16,028 nt of DNA from Spirochaetales bacterium (GCA_028723145.1 JAQYFM010000251.1:1-16028); one strand, 5' to 3'; positions 1 to 8,224 are shown, counted from the first letter of the stretch. Notes: generated by a model from the letters alone, not told the origin. Translations and numbers: made by a program.

Positions 1-1775
1 ATGTTTGCACCCTTTGAATTCTTAGCACCTTCAGGAATTTCATAAACATATGTGTAATATGCCTTACCAAGGTTTGTAACATACATTACGATATCATGGC
101 TTGATGCAATAAATAAGTGTTCGATAAAGTCACCATCAGTGAGTTTAGCACCCTTTACGCCTTTACCACCTCTACTTTGAGCTTTGTATTCTTCTGCAGA
201 TAAACGCTTAGCAAAACCTTTATTTGAAATTGATACTACAACCTGTTCTTCCTTAATAAAGTCTGCATCAGTTGTATTATCTAATTCTCTTTCTTGAATT
301 TCAGTTCTTCTTCTATCACCAAATCTTTGACCAATTTCTTGAATTTCTTTCTTAACAACAGCTAAGATTTTATTTCTATCAGATAATAAGTCTTTGTAGT
401 AAGCAATTTGAGCTTCAATTTCAGCTAATTCATCAAGAATCTTTTGTGTTTCAAGATGTGAAAGCCTACCAAGTTTCATATCGATGATAGCAAAAGCTTG
501 TTTTGCATCAAGATTAAATCTCTTTTGTAATTCAAGTGATGCAACATTATTATCTTCACTTGATTTAATAATCTCAATTACTTCATCAATATTATCAAGA
601 CCAATCTTTAAGCCTTCAAGAATATGAGCTCTTTCTTCTGCCTTTTGAAGATCATAACGTGTTCTTCTTTCGATTACTATTTCTCTATGATCTACATAAG
701 AAGAAAGCATCTCTTTAAGAGTAAGAACCTTAGGTCTTCCATCTTTAAGAGCAAGATTATAGATATTAAAGTTAGATTGAAGGGCTGTTCTACTAAATAG
801 CATATTAAGAACTATATTAGGAACTGCACCTTGCTTAAGCTCAACAACAATTCTAATACCATCTCTATCAGATTCATCACGAACCTGTGAAATGTTTGGA
901 ATTGCATTATCTTTTCTTAAATCATCAATCTTCTTTACTAACTCAGCTTTGTTTACTTGATATGGAATTTCAGTGAAAATGATTCTATCATGACCTTTTT
1001 CATTTTCCTCAATTTCATAGCGTGAACGTATAACAACCTTACCTTTTCCTGTAGTAAATGCATCAACTATACCTTTTTTTCCACAAATAATACCTGCAGA
1101 AGGAAAATCTGGTCCTTTTACATAATCCATTAATTCTAATGAAGAAATATCAGGATTATCTATTAAAGCACAAATACCATCTACTACTTCAGTTAGGTTA
1201 TGAGGAGCCATATTTGTTGCCATACCTACAGCAATACCACTAGAACCATTAGTAAGTAAGAAAGGGAAAGCAGCAGGTAATACTGTTGGCTCTTCAAGAG
1301 AATCATCATAGTTTGGTCCAAAATCAACTGTATTCTTACCAATATCAGTGAGCATTTCTTCACCAATTTTGCTCATCTTTGATTCGGTATATCTCATTGC
1401 AGCTGGTGGATCACCATCGATAGAACCAAAGTTACCTTGAGGAGTAACAACAGGATATCTTAATGAGAAATCTTGTGCTAAGCGTACTAATGCATCATAA
1501 ACAGAAGCATCACCATGTGGGTGATATTTACCAAGTACATCACCGACGATACGAGCACATTTTTTATATGGTCCACTAGCTTTTAAACCCATTTCATACA
1601 TATCGTATAAAATTCTTCTATGAACAGGCTTTAAACCATCCCTTACATCAGGAAGAGCACGACTGATGATAACTGACATAGCATAGTTCAGATAGCTGGT
1701 CTTCATCTCAGTCGAAACATCAGCTATTATTGTGCGGCTGTTAATATCGTCAGCCTTTGTTATTTCGTCATCCAT
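1..1775 (-). CDS. gyrA: DNA gyrase subunit A, C-terminal part cut by window edge
   Basis: Subunit A of the type IIA topoisomerase that introduces negative supercoils; it carries the DNA-cleaving tyrosine and works as A2B2 with GyrB. About 591 codons are visible, starting MDDEITKADDINSRTIIADV and running without a stop to the left edge. The breakage-reunion domain is complete, with the quinolone-region helix YHPHGDASVYD (residues 84-94) and catalytic Tyr129 in AAMRYTE. The visible part ends at EIPEGAKNSKGAN, near the start of the C-terminal beta-pinwheel, so the DNA-wrapping domain lies outside. The start is supported by a GGAAGAG ribosome site at about 1778-1784. It lies only 11 bp behind the gyrB stop, so the two genes are surely one operon. 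Residue 90, equivalent to E. coli Ser83, is Ala. Confidence 0.97.
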   Translation of the reverse strand, partial: MDDEITKADDINSRTIIADVSTEMKTSYLNYAMSVIISRALPDVRDGLKPVHRRILYDMYEMGLKASGPYKKCARIVGDVLGKYHPHGDASVYDALVRLAQDFSLRYPVVTPQGNFGSIDGDPPAAMRYTESKMSKIGEEMLTDIGKNTVDFGPNYDDSLEEPTVLPAAFPFLLTNGSSGIAVGMATNMAPHNLTEVVDGICALIDNPDISSLELMDYVKGPDFPSAGIICGKKGIVDAFTTGKGKVVIRSRYEIEENEKGHDRIIFTEIPYQVNKAELVKKIDDLRKDNAIPNISQVRDESDRDGIRIVVELKQGAVPNIVLNMLFSRTALQSNFNIYNLALKDGRPKVLTLKEMLSSYVDHREIVIERRTRYDLQKAEERAHILEGLKIGLDNIDEVIEIIKSSEDNNVASLELQKRFNLDAKQAFAIIDMKLGRLSHLETQKILDELAEIEAQIAYYKDLLSDRNKILAVVKKEIQEIGQRFGDRRRTEIQERELDNTTDADFIKEEQVVVSISNKGFAKRLSAEEYKAQSRGGKGVKGAKLTDGDFIEHLFIASSHDIVMYVTNLGKAYYTYVYEIPEGAKNSKGAN

Positions 1776-1786
1776 ACACTCTTCCT

Positions 1787-3814
1787 TTATACATCAAGAT
1801 TAGCTACATAAGTAGCATTCTGCTCGATAAACTCACGCCTAGGCTCAACATCTTCACCCATGAGCATTGAGAATACTCTATCAGCTTCTTCAGCATCCTC
1901 AAGATGAATCTTACTAATTAATCTAGTTTCAGGATTCATAGTTGTTTCCCAAAGCTGTTCAGGATTCATCTCACCAAGACCTTTATAACGCTGAATAGGT
2001 ATTTTTGCTTCATCCATTCCTGCACAGTTTTCTTCAATAATGCGCTTTTTATCAGCTTCATCATAAGCATAGAAAACCTTCTTACCTAATGTAATTTTAT
2101 ATAGAGGAGGCATTGCAAAATAGATATAACCAGCCTCAATAAGAGGTCTCATATATCTAAAGAAGAAAGTTAGCAACAATGTCCTAATATGAGAACCATC
2201 AACATCGGCATCGGCCATAATGATAATTTTATGATATCGTGCCTTAGTAATATCAAAGGTTTGTTCACTATCTTCAATCTGGTTATTATACCTTGTTAAT
2301 CCAGCACCAATTGTAGAAATAACAGGCTGAAGCTTATCATTTCCAAGTACTTTATACTCTTGAGCTTTTTCAACATTAAGCATTTTACCCCAAAGAGGTA
2401 AAATAGCTTGGAATCTTCTGTCTCTTCCTTGCTTTGCAGAACCACCTGCTGAATCACCCTCAACTATAAATACTTCACATTTAGCAGGATCTTTCTCTGA
2501 ACAGTCTGCAAGCTTACCAGGAAGGCCACCACCTTCACTTTTCTTTCTTATCTGTTCACGTGCCTTTCTAGCAGCAATACGACCAAGAGCTGCACTTATT
2601 GCTTTATCTAGAAGGAGCTCGATATCACCTGGAAATTCGTCAAAATAATTATTCAACTTTTCATATACTAATGATTGAACAATAAATCTTACATTAGCAT
2701 TACCAAGTTTCATCTTAGTTTGACCTTCAAATTGAGGATTAGGTATCTTTATTGATACAACACCAGTTAAACCTTCAGAGATATCAGCTGATTCTAGTTT
2801 ATCATTACCAAACTTTTTAAGCATCTTTGCATTTTTAGAAAGCTGGTTATTTACAGCCATTAAGACTGCTGTTTTAAAACCTGTTAAATGAGTACCACCT
2901 TCACGTGTATTAATGTTGTTTACAAATGAATAAACTTTCTCATCATATTTGTCGTTATACTGAAGTGCTATTTCAACAACAACATCATCTTTTACAGCTT
3001 CAAAAGAAATAGGAGCAAATAATGTTTTCTTATACTCATTGAGATAGGAAACAAACTCATTTAAACCACCTTCTGAGTGGAATGATTCTGTTTTCTCTTC
3101 TTCCTGACGCTTATCAACAATAGTAATTCTTATACCATGATTTAAAAAACTAAGTTCTCTAAAGCGATTTGATAATGTTTCATAGTTAAAACTATTATTC
3201 TCCATTACTTCGAAGTCAGGAGAGAAGCTAATAGTAGTTCCATGTTTTTCAGGATCGCAATGTCCTACAATCTTCACATCTTCTTCAGGAATGCCTCTAT
3301 GGTATATTTGCTTATAAATGTTTCCATCTCTATAAACTGTGGCCTCTAAATAGCAGGAAAGGGCGTTTACACAAGAAACACCAACACCATGAAGACCACC
3401 AGATACCTTATAAGCACCTTTACCGAACTTACCACCTGCATTAAGTTTTGTTAAACATACTTCAAGAGTACTCTTTCCAACTTGTGGGTGGATATCTACA
3501 GGTATACCTCGACCATTATCTTCGACAGTACAAACTTCACCATATTCGTTATGATCAAAAGTAATTGTAATTTGATCACAAAATCCAGCCATAGCTTCAT
3601 CAATACTGTTATCAAGGACTTCATATACAAGATGATGAAGGCCATCAATACCGGTAGTACCAATGTACATACCAGGGCGAAGACGTACATGCTCAAGACC
3701 TTCAAGTACTTGAATTTCACTACTGTCATATTCTTCAGAATTACCTACTGCTGTAGCAGCATTTAATCCTTCGGTAAGCATGTTTTCATCTTCGTTTTTT
3801 TTTGTTTCATCCAT
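1787..3814 (-). CDS. gyrB: DNA gyrase subunit B
   Basis: ATPase subunit of gyrase, 675 aa. The GHKL ATPase domain shows YEVLDNSIDEA (catalytic Glu at 65, Mg-binding Asn at 69), the DNGRGIP box (99-105) and the GGLHGVG lid (139-145). The TOPRIM domain shows VEGDSAGGSAKQGR (451-464) and the metal-binding ADADVDGSH (534-542), followed by the conserved C-terminal QRYKGLGEMNPEQLW. It lacks the long insertion found in enterobacterial GyrB, as in Gram-positive and spirochaetal enzymes. The first 30 or so residues are an acidic, poorly conserved extension. The start is supported by an AAGGTGAG ribosome site at 3823-3830, 8 nt upstream. Residue 475 in PLWGK is Trp, where E. coli has Lys447 in the quinolone region; I believe this is normal in spirochaetes. 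It is divergent from dnaA and first in the gyrB-gyrA operon. Confidence 0.98.
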   Translation of the reverse strand: MDETKKNEDENMLTEGLNAATAVGNSEEYDSSEIQVLEGLEHVRLRPGMYIGTTGIDGLHHLVYEVLDNSIDEAMAGFCDQITITFDHNEYGEVCTVEDNGRGIPVDIHPQVGKSTLEVCLTKLNAGGKFGKGAYKVSGGLHGVGVSCVNALSCYLEATVYRDGNIYKQIYHRGIPEEDVKIVGHCDPEKHGTTISFSPDFEVMENNSFNYETLSNRFRELSFLNHGIRITIVDKRQEEEKTESFHSEGGLNEFVSYLNEYKKTLFAPISFEAVKDDVVVEIALQYNDKYDEKVYSFVNNINTREGGTHLTGFKTAVLMAVNNQLSKNAKMLKKFGNDKLESADISEGLTGVVSIKIPNPQFEGQTKMKLGNANVRFIVQSLVYEKLNNYFDEFPGDIELLLDKAISAALGRIAARKAREQIRKKSEGGGLPGKLADCSEKDPAKCEVFIVEGDSAGGSAKQGRDRRFQAILPLWGKMLNVEKAQEYKVLGNDKLQPVISTIGAGLTRYNNQIEDSEQTFDITKARYHKIIIMADADVDGSHIRTLLLTFFFRYMRPLIEAGYIYFAMPPLYKITLGKKVFYAYDEADKKRIIEENCAGMDEAKIPIQRYKGLGEMNPEQLWETTMNPETRLISKIHLEDAEEADRVFSMLMGEDVEPRREFIEQNATYVANLDV

Positions 3815-3866
3815 AAAATTGACTCACCTTATTTCAGAGCTTTTAAAAAAAGCATAATATTAATAT

Positions 3867-3895
3867 ATAGTAACAATTTTTTAACTTAGCTTCAA
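3867..3895 (-). promoter_or_regulatory. Candidate gyrB-gyrA promoter
   Basis: Read on the minus strand, TTGAAG (3890-3895) is followed after exactly 17 nt by TACTAT (3867-3872). Each hexamer matches the sigma-70 consensus at four of six positions. It lies about 50 nt upstream of the gyrB start in the divergent gyrB/dnaA region. The surrounding sequence is so AT-rich that other -10 candidates exist (for example the overlapping TATATT and TAATAT). Confidence 0.4.
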
Positions 3896-3930
3896 TAAGC
3901 TTTCATAAAAATACATAGTTTATATTTTTT

Positions 3931-3966
3931 TATAATATATATAAATATCTTATCAATTATTGATAA
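3931..3966 (+). promoter_or_regulatory. Candidate dnaA -10 element and 17-bp palindrome in the dnaA leader
   Basis: A perfect TATAAT lies at 3931-3936 but no convincing -35 box stands before it. Just downstream, 3950-3966 is a perfect 8-1-8 palindrome (TTATCAAT, T, ATTGATAA). Each arm resembles this genome's DnaA box TTATCAACA at seven of nine positions, so it could be a weak pair of DnaA sites for autoregulation. A second inverted repeat follows immediately (AACAAC at 3967-3972 against GTTGTT at 3978-3983). Confidence 0.35.
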
Positions 3967-4053
3967 AACAACAATTGGTTGTTAATAGTTACACAAAAAC
4001 AGCAATTGAGAATAGCTTTCCAATGTGCTAAATTGAACACAAAGGATTATTTC

Positions 4054-5388
4054 ATGTTAAAAGACTATTATCTAGAAGCCCTTGAAGAAACCCAAAAAAG
4101 GTTACAAAAAGGAAAGCAAATATGGTTAACTAATGCTTCTTTTGTAAAAGAAGGCAATAATTCTATTACCATTTCTTTCCCTGCAAAAATGTATCTAAAT
4201 AGTTTTAATACTCACTGTAAAAATGAATTACAGTCAGCACTAGATGATATTGCTGGAACTCATATCGATATTGAAACTATTATAGGTGAAGCAAAAGAAT
4301 TCGATGAAGTTGAAGAAAATAGTGTACAAATAGAAGAAGAAGCTCCAAAAAAGAATTCTTACTTAAATCCTATCTACACCTTTGAAAATTTTATTCCATG
4401 TGAAAATACAAATTTTGCATATAACGCTGCAAAGGCAATTGCTATGCATCCTGGAATAAATTATAACCCATGCTTAATATATGGTGGTGTAGGTCTTGGA
4501 AAGACTCACCTTCTTCAATCTGTAGGAAACTACATTGAAAAGGAAAATCCAAAAAAGAAAGTTATTTATGTTACAGCAGAAACTTTCACAAACGATTTTA
4601 TTAATTCAATTCAACAAAAAAACTCTTCTTCATTTAGAATTAAATATAGAAAAGCTGATGTACTATTAATTGATGATATTCACTTTTTACAAGAGAAGAT
4701 TTCAACACAGGAAGAGCTTTTCCATACATTTAATGATTTATATGAAGCTAATAAACAAATTATATTTACTTGCGATAGACCAATTAGTGAATTAAAAGGT
4801 TTTACTGATAGATTAAAATCAAGATTTACTAGAGGTTTAAATCTAAATTTAACAGCTCCTGACTATGAAACAAGAGTTGCTATATTAAAAAAGAAGTGTG
4901 AAGCACAGAATGTAAAAATCTTTGATTCAGTTATTTCTTACATGGCTGAAAACATCAAAACTAATGTTCGTGATCTCGAAGGTTCTCTTACAACTTTGAT
5001 TGCTTATTCAAAATTAATTAAAACAAATATTACTCTAGAAATAGCCCAAGAACAGCTTAAGAACCTAATTTCTGCACCAATGGCAAGCGAACAAGACATT
5101 TCTATTAGTACAATTGTTAAAGAAGTTGCTTCTTATTACAACATTGAAATAAGTGAAATTAAAGGTAAAAAACGTACTGCAATTATTAAAGATGCAAGAA
5201 ACATGGCTATTTATCTAACAAGAAAAATTACTCAATATTCAACAACTGAAATTGGTAATTACTTTGATAGAGACCATTCAACTATTACTCACTCAATTGA
5301 TAAAGTTGATCAAGAAAGGAAACAAAATTCAGATATTGCTGCTGCAATAGACACTCTTGAAAACACAATAAGATCAAAATCAAAATAA
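4054..5388 (+). CDS. dnaA: Chromosomal replication initiator DnaA
   Basis: AAA+ ATPase that binds DnaA boxes, forms a filament and melts the origin. Domain I covers about residues 1-78 (MLKDYYLEAL onward). Domain II is only a short acidic linker, about 80-100. Domain III has Walker A GGVGLGKT (144-151), Walker B LLIDD (204-208) and RLKSRF with the arginine finger (253-258). Domain IV has the helix-turn-helix with RDHST (406-410). I chose ATG 4054 (444 aa) over the longer frame from TTG 3979: an AAAGGA ribosome site sits 7 nt upstream at 4041-4046, and the extra 25 residues fall outside the usual domain I. In the box-contacting loop the normal FGGRDHTT reads FDRDHST, one residue shorter, with Ser for the first Thr. 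A strong terminator follows, so dnaN is probably transcribed separately. Confidence 0.97.
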   Translation: MLKDYYLEALEETQKRLQKGKQIWLTNASFVKEGNNSITISFPAKMYLNSFNTHCKNELQSALDDIAGTHIDIETIIGEAKEFDEVEENSVQIEEEAPKKNSYLNPIYTFENFIPCENTNFAYNAAKAIAMHPGINYNPCLIYGGVGLGKTHLLQSVGNYIEKENPKKKVIYVTAETFTNDFINSIQQKNSSSFRIKYRKADVLLIDDIHFLQEKISTQEELFHTFNDLYEANKQIIFTCDRPISELKGFTDRLKSRFTRGLNLNLTAPDYETRVAILKKKCEAQNVKIFDSVISYMAENIKTNVRDLEGSLTTLIAYSKLIKTNITLEIAQEQLKNLISAPMASEQDISISTIVKEVASYYNIEISEIKGKKRTAIIKDARNMAIYLTRKITQYSTTEIGNYFDRDHSTITHSIDKVDQERKQNSDIAAAIDTLENTIRSKSK

Positions 5389-5409
5389 TTATTTTTCATC
5401 TTTTTTTTC

Positions 5410-5442
5410 GAGACCTGATTAATTTTTCAGGTCTCTTTTTTT
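5410..5442 (+). terminator. Rho-independent terminator after dnaA
   Basis: Perfect 9-bp stem GAGACCTGA (5410-5418) with TCAGGTCTC (5427-5435), 8-nt loop, followed by seven T residues. It lies 21 bp after the dnaA stop and separates dnaA transcription from the origin and dnaN. Confidence 0.9.
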
Positions 5443-5448
5443 CTTTTA

Positions 5449-5735
5449 TTGTTGATAAATCTGTTTAAAACTTGTTGATAAGTTGTTAATATCTCTCTGA
5501 AAAGCTGTTGAAAAACCAATACTGAATTGTTGAAACTTTGGAAAACTTTTTAAATTTTTATTTTTTTTCCTACTTTTCAACAATTAAAAAATCTTTTCCA
5601 CAAGTTTTAAGTAAAACTTTTCAACAATGTAATCTTATTCAGTACAATAAATAAAACAGTTTTCAACAATTAAAAAGAATATATTATTACTATTACTAAA
5701 CTAAAATATACTTTATAATAACAGTATTAATAATC
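5449..5735. other. Probable oriC: DnaA-box cluster, DnaA-trio run and AT-rich unwinding region
   Basis: The dnaA-dnaN gap holds eight DnaA-box-like 9-mers. On the minus strand they are TTATCAACA at 5450-5458 and 5473-5481, TTTTCAACA at 5506-5514 and GTTTCAACA at 5528-5536. On the plus strand they are TTTTCAACA at 5574-5582, 5618-5626 and 5660-5668, and TTTTCCACA at 5594-5602. None is the classic TTATCCACA. After the last box, 5684-5698 reads TTA-TTA-CTA-TTA-CTA, the top-strand form of the DnaA-trio motif (3'-[G/A]AT-5' below), then an almost pure A/T stretch to about 5733. This order, boxes then trios then AT-rich DNA ahead of dnaN, matches the B. subtilis unwinding region. Genes on both sides point away from here, apart from the pfkB-family gene. 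Confidence 0.8.
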
Positions 5736-5744
5736 GAAGAGGAG
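5714..5744 (+). promoter_or_regulatory. Candidate dnaN -10 element and ribosome site
   Basis: TATAAT at 5714-5719 has no clear -35 partner. AGAGGAG at 5738-5744 is the only good ribosome-binding sequence before dnaN, but it stands 14 nt from the ATG, longer than usual. The -10 lies inside the AT-rich origin DNA, so dnaN transcription may interact with unwinding. Confidence 0.4.
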
Positions 5745-5758
5745 TAGAATAATTATTT

Positions 5759-6865
5759 ATGAAATTTATATGTCCTAAAGATACAATACTTAAGGAAGTT
5801 GAATATGCAAGCAATTTTACTAGTCAAAGAAATTCATTGACTATTTCTTCTAATATTTTGCTTGAAAACTATCAGAATGTACTTACTATCAAAGGAACAG
5901 ATAATAAGATGGGATTCTTAACCTCTTTTCCTGTCTTTACAGATGTTCCTGGTGCAACTACTGTAACATGTGATAAATTTCTACAAGTATTAAAATCTTT
6001 ACCATCAATGGATATCGAATTTAGTGAAGAAGATGGTAAATTAAAAATTACACCTTTAAAAGAATCAAAAAGTATTAACTTTAATATTAGAACTATTCCT
6101 GCTGAACACTTTCCACAGCTATTAACATATGATGAATCACAATTTTTCTCTCTTTCTCAAAGAGATTTCTTCGATATGATTGATAAAACATCTTTTGCTG
6201 TTGGTACAGATGAATCAAAATTCTTTTTAACAGGTGTTTATTTTGAAAAGAAAAATGATGATGTTGTAATGGTTGCAACAGATAGTAAGAGATTAAGTTG
6301 TATTAAAAAAAGATTTGAACAGGATATTCCTGATTTTAAATCATGTATTATTCCTGTTAAATTTCTTCAGATACTGACAAATATTGGAATTGGTGAAGGT
6401 CTTTTCTCTTTGATGATTACTGATACACATATTTTTGCTCAAATTAATGGACACTTAATTTATTCATCTTTAATTACAGGAACATATCCTGCATATGAAA
6501 GGGTAATTCCTAATGAATTTAAATATGAATGTAAGATTAAAGTTTCTGAAATGATTGAAGCATTAAACAGAGTATCAATCTTTGTAGAGAATAAATCTAA
6601 GAAGGTTTATTTAGAGCTTAAAGAAGATGGAATTATGGTAAGTGGTGAAACTAGTGATGTAGGTGATGCTAAAGAAATAGTACCATGTGAATATAGTGGA
6701 GATGATGTAAATATTACATTCAACAATGCTTTCTTAGTTACATCACTTAAGAAAATTGATTCTGATTACTTTAGGATTTGTTTTAATTCATCTAAAACAG
6801 CTATGGCTCTATTTCCAGAACCTGAAAAAGATTTCATTTTCATAATTATGCCAATGCATGGTTGA
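5759..6865 (+). CDS. dnaN: DNA polymerase III beta subunit (sliding clamp)
   Basis: Ring-shaped processivity clamp that tethers DNA polymerase III and other partners to DNA; 368 aa, the normal length for three clamp folds. It begins MKFICPKDTILKEV and ends FIFIIMPMHG, the conserved C-terminal MPM region. The start is fixed by an in-frame TAA at 5750-5752, which rules out anything further upstream. The ribosome site AGAGGAG is 14 nt away. The stop codon lies two bases before the recF ATG, so recF is translationally coupled. Codon use and base composition match the neighbours. Confidence 0.97.
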   Translation: MKFICPKDTILKEVEYASNFTSQRNSLTISSNILLENYQNVLTIKGTDNKMGFLTSFPVFTDVPGATTVTCDKFLQVLKSLPSMDIEFSEEDGKLKITPLKESKSINFNIRTIPAEHFPQLLTYDESQFFSLSQRDFFDMIDKTSFAVGTDESKFFLTGVYFEKKNDDVVMVATDSKRLSCIKKRFEQDIPDFKSCIIPVKFLQILTNIGIGEGLFSLMITDTHIFAQINGHLIYSSLITGTYPAYERVIPNEFKYECKIKVSEMIEALNRVSIFVENKSKKVYLELKEDGIMVSGETSDVGDAKEIVPCEYSGDDVNITFNNAFLVTSLKKIDSDYFRICFNSSKTAMALFPEPEKDFIFIIMPMHG

Positions 6866-6867
6866 TT

Positions 6868-7947
6868 ATGCACTTTAAATCAATAAAATTTTACAACTTT
6901 AGAAATATTAATAACGGTATCGTCCTTTTTGATAAGGACGATATCATTCTAGAAGGGATGAATGGACAAGGAAAAACAAATATCCTTGAGTCTGTTTATA
7001 CTCTTTGTTATGGAAATTCATTTAGAACTCAAGTATCACGTGAAATGATTAAGCATGGTGAAAGAATAATGAATCTTTCAGCTATCATTGAAGATGAAGA
7101 TGATATTTATGAAGTTTCTTACTCTCTTGAACTAAATAAAAGAAAGATAATTTTAAATGGAAAGGAAGTAAAAGATAGAAAAGAATTAATTTATCTATTT
7201 CCTTGTATTGTATTTACTCATGATGATATTGATTTTATAAAAGGTGAACCTGAGATGAGAAGAAAATTCTTTGATCAGACTTTAAGTATGTATGACCCAA
7301 TATATTTAAATTACATTCGTTCATATAGAAATATTTTAGCTCAGAGAAATGCTGCTATTAAGAATAATCAAATCTCTCTTTTAGATATATACGATGTAAA
7401 ACTTGCTAACTTAGGTTTTGAGATAATAAAAAGCAGAAAGACCATGGTTAATGAATTTAATGAAATATTTCCTTTTCTATATAAAAAAATATCAGGAACT
7501 GAGAAGAATATTACAGTTAATTATCGTTCTTCATGGGAAGAAAAAGAAAATCCTAATCAAATAATTGAGTATCTAAAAGAAACACATGATAGAGATATTA
7601 AACTTTTGACTACTACATCAGGTATTCATAGAGACCGTTTTACTGTTAATGATGAAAATGGTCCTTTAGTAATTACAGGTTCTACAGGTCAAATTAGACT
7701 TGCTTCATTACTTTTTCGTATTGCTGAGGCAAGAATATTCAAAGATAAAACAGGAAAAGATCCTATTTTATTGTTAGATGATGTACTTTTAGAGCTTGAT
7801 GATATTAAAAGAGCTAAGTTTTTAAACGAACTTACTTCTTATTGTCAGGCATTTTATACCTTCCTTCCACGTGAAAGTTATTTTAATGAGAAAAAAGAGA
7901 GTATTATTGAGTATAATGTATGTGAGGGTTGCTTAAATGAAATATGA
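6868..7947 (+). CDS. recF: DNA replication and repair protein RecF
   Basis: SMC-like ATPase that helps load RecA at single-strand gaps through RecFOR and aids restart of stalled forks; 359 aa. It shows the N-terminal FKSIKFYNFRNI, Walker A GMNGQGKT (30-37), the STGQ signature before IRLASLLFRIAEA, and Walker B ILLLDDVLLELD (about 300-311). I chose ATG 6868 because RecF proteins usually begin M-x-(L/F)-K-S. A TTG at 6862 overlapping the dnaN stop would add two residues. There is no good ribosome site, so translation probably depends on ribosomes finishing dnaN. A 12-bp hairpin lies within the first 30 codons. The 3' end overlaps the DUF721 gene by 11 bp. Confidence 0.96.
   Translation: MHFKSIKFYNFRNINNGIVLFDKDDIILEGMNGQGKTNILESVYTLCYGNSFRTQVSREMIKHGERIMNLSAIIEDEDDIYEVSYSLELNKRKIILNGKEVKDRKELIYLFPCIVFTHDDIDFIKGEPEMRRKFFDQTLSMYDPIYLNYIRSYRNILAQRNAAIKNNQISLLDIYDVKLANLGFEIIKSRKTMVNEFNEIFPFLYKKISGTEKNITVNYRSSWEEKENPNQIIEYLKETHDRDIKLLTTTSGIHRDRFTVNDENGPLVITGSTGQIRLASLLFRIAEARIFKDKTGKDPILLLDDVLLELDDIKRAKFLNELTSYCQAFYTFLPRESYFNEKKESIIEYNVCEGCLNEI
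6916..6945 (+). other. Long hairpin inside the 5' end of recF
   Basis: Arm GGTATCGTCCTT (6916-6927) pairs with AAGGACGATATC (6934-6945) through all 12 positions (one G-U in RNA) around a 6-nt loop. It lies about 50 nt inside recF and encodes part of NGIVLFDKDDII. No T-run follows, so it is not a simple terminator. The structure is directly visible; a regulatory role on recF expression is only a possibility. Confidence 0.6.
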
Positions 7948-8221
7948 GGTACCTATTTCTTACTATGTAAAAAGCTTTCAAAAGAAGGTTGAAGAAAGCC
8001 TTGGGGAGGAGGTTGTAGTATTCAAGTGGAAAGAAATTGTTGGTCCAGTATTATATCCACATGTAAAACTTGATACAATTGATGTCGAAAACTTAGAGGT
8101 AAGTATTGATCATGCATCTTATAAAAGTGCTTTTTTATTAAAACAAAATTTAATATTAAGAAAGATTCATGAGTTATTTCCTCGTTATGATATAAAAAAT
8201 GTCAAGATACACCAGTTATAG
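7937..8221 (+). CDS. DUF721 / DciA-like protein
   Basis: Small 94-aa protein with the DUF721 pattern: an N-terminal helix, then FKWKEIVGPVLYPHVKLDTI (residues 29-48) and a beta segment NLEVSIDHASYKSAFLL. The W-x-x-I-V-G core followed by H is the family hallmark. DUF721 includes DciA, the helicase operator thought to help load DnaB in bacteria without DnaC/DnaI. Its place directly behind recF beside the origin fits a replication role and is common in spirochaetes and actinobacteria. It is shorter than typical DciA and is mostly the core domain. It overlaps recF by 11 bp, and a GAGG sequence within the recF end serves as ribosome site. Confidence 0.8.
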   Translation: MKYEVPISYYVKSFQKKVEESLGEEVVVFKWKEIVGPVLYPHVKLDTIDVENLEVSIDHASYKSAFLLKQNLILRKIHELFPRYDIKNVKIHQL

Positions 8222-8224
8222 ATA

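Noticed and set aside
2367..2375. TTTTCAACA DnaA-box match inside gyrB
   Set aside because: It encodes part of the conserved LNVEKA motif and stands alone, so it is explained by protein coding.
3482..3766. 94-aa plus-strand and 77-aa minus-strand frames inside gyrB
   Set aside because: They are shadows of the certain gyrB coding sequence and have no family features.
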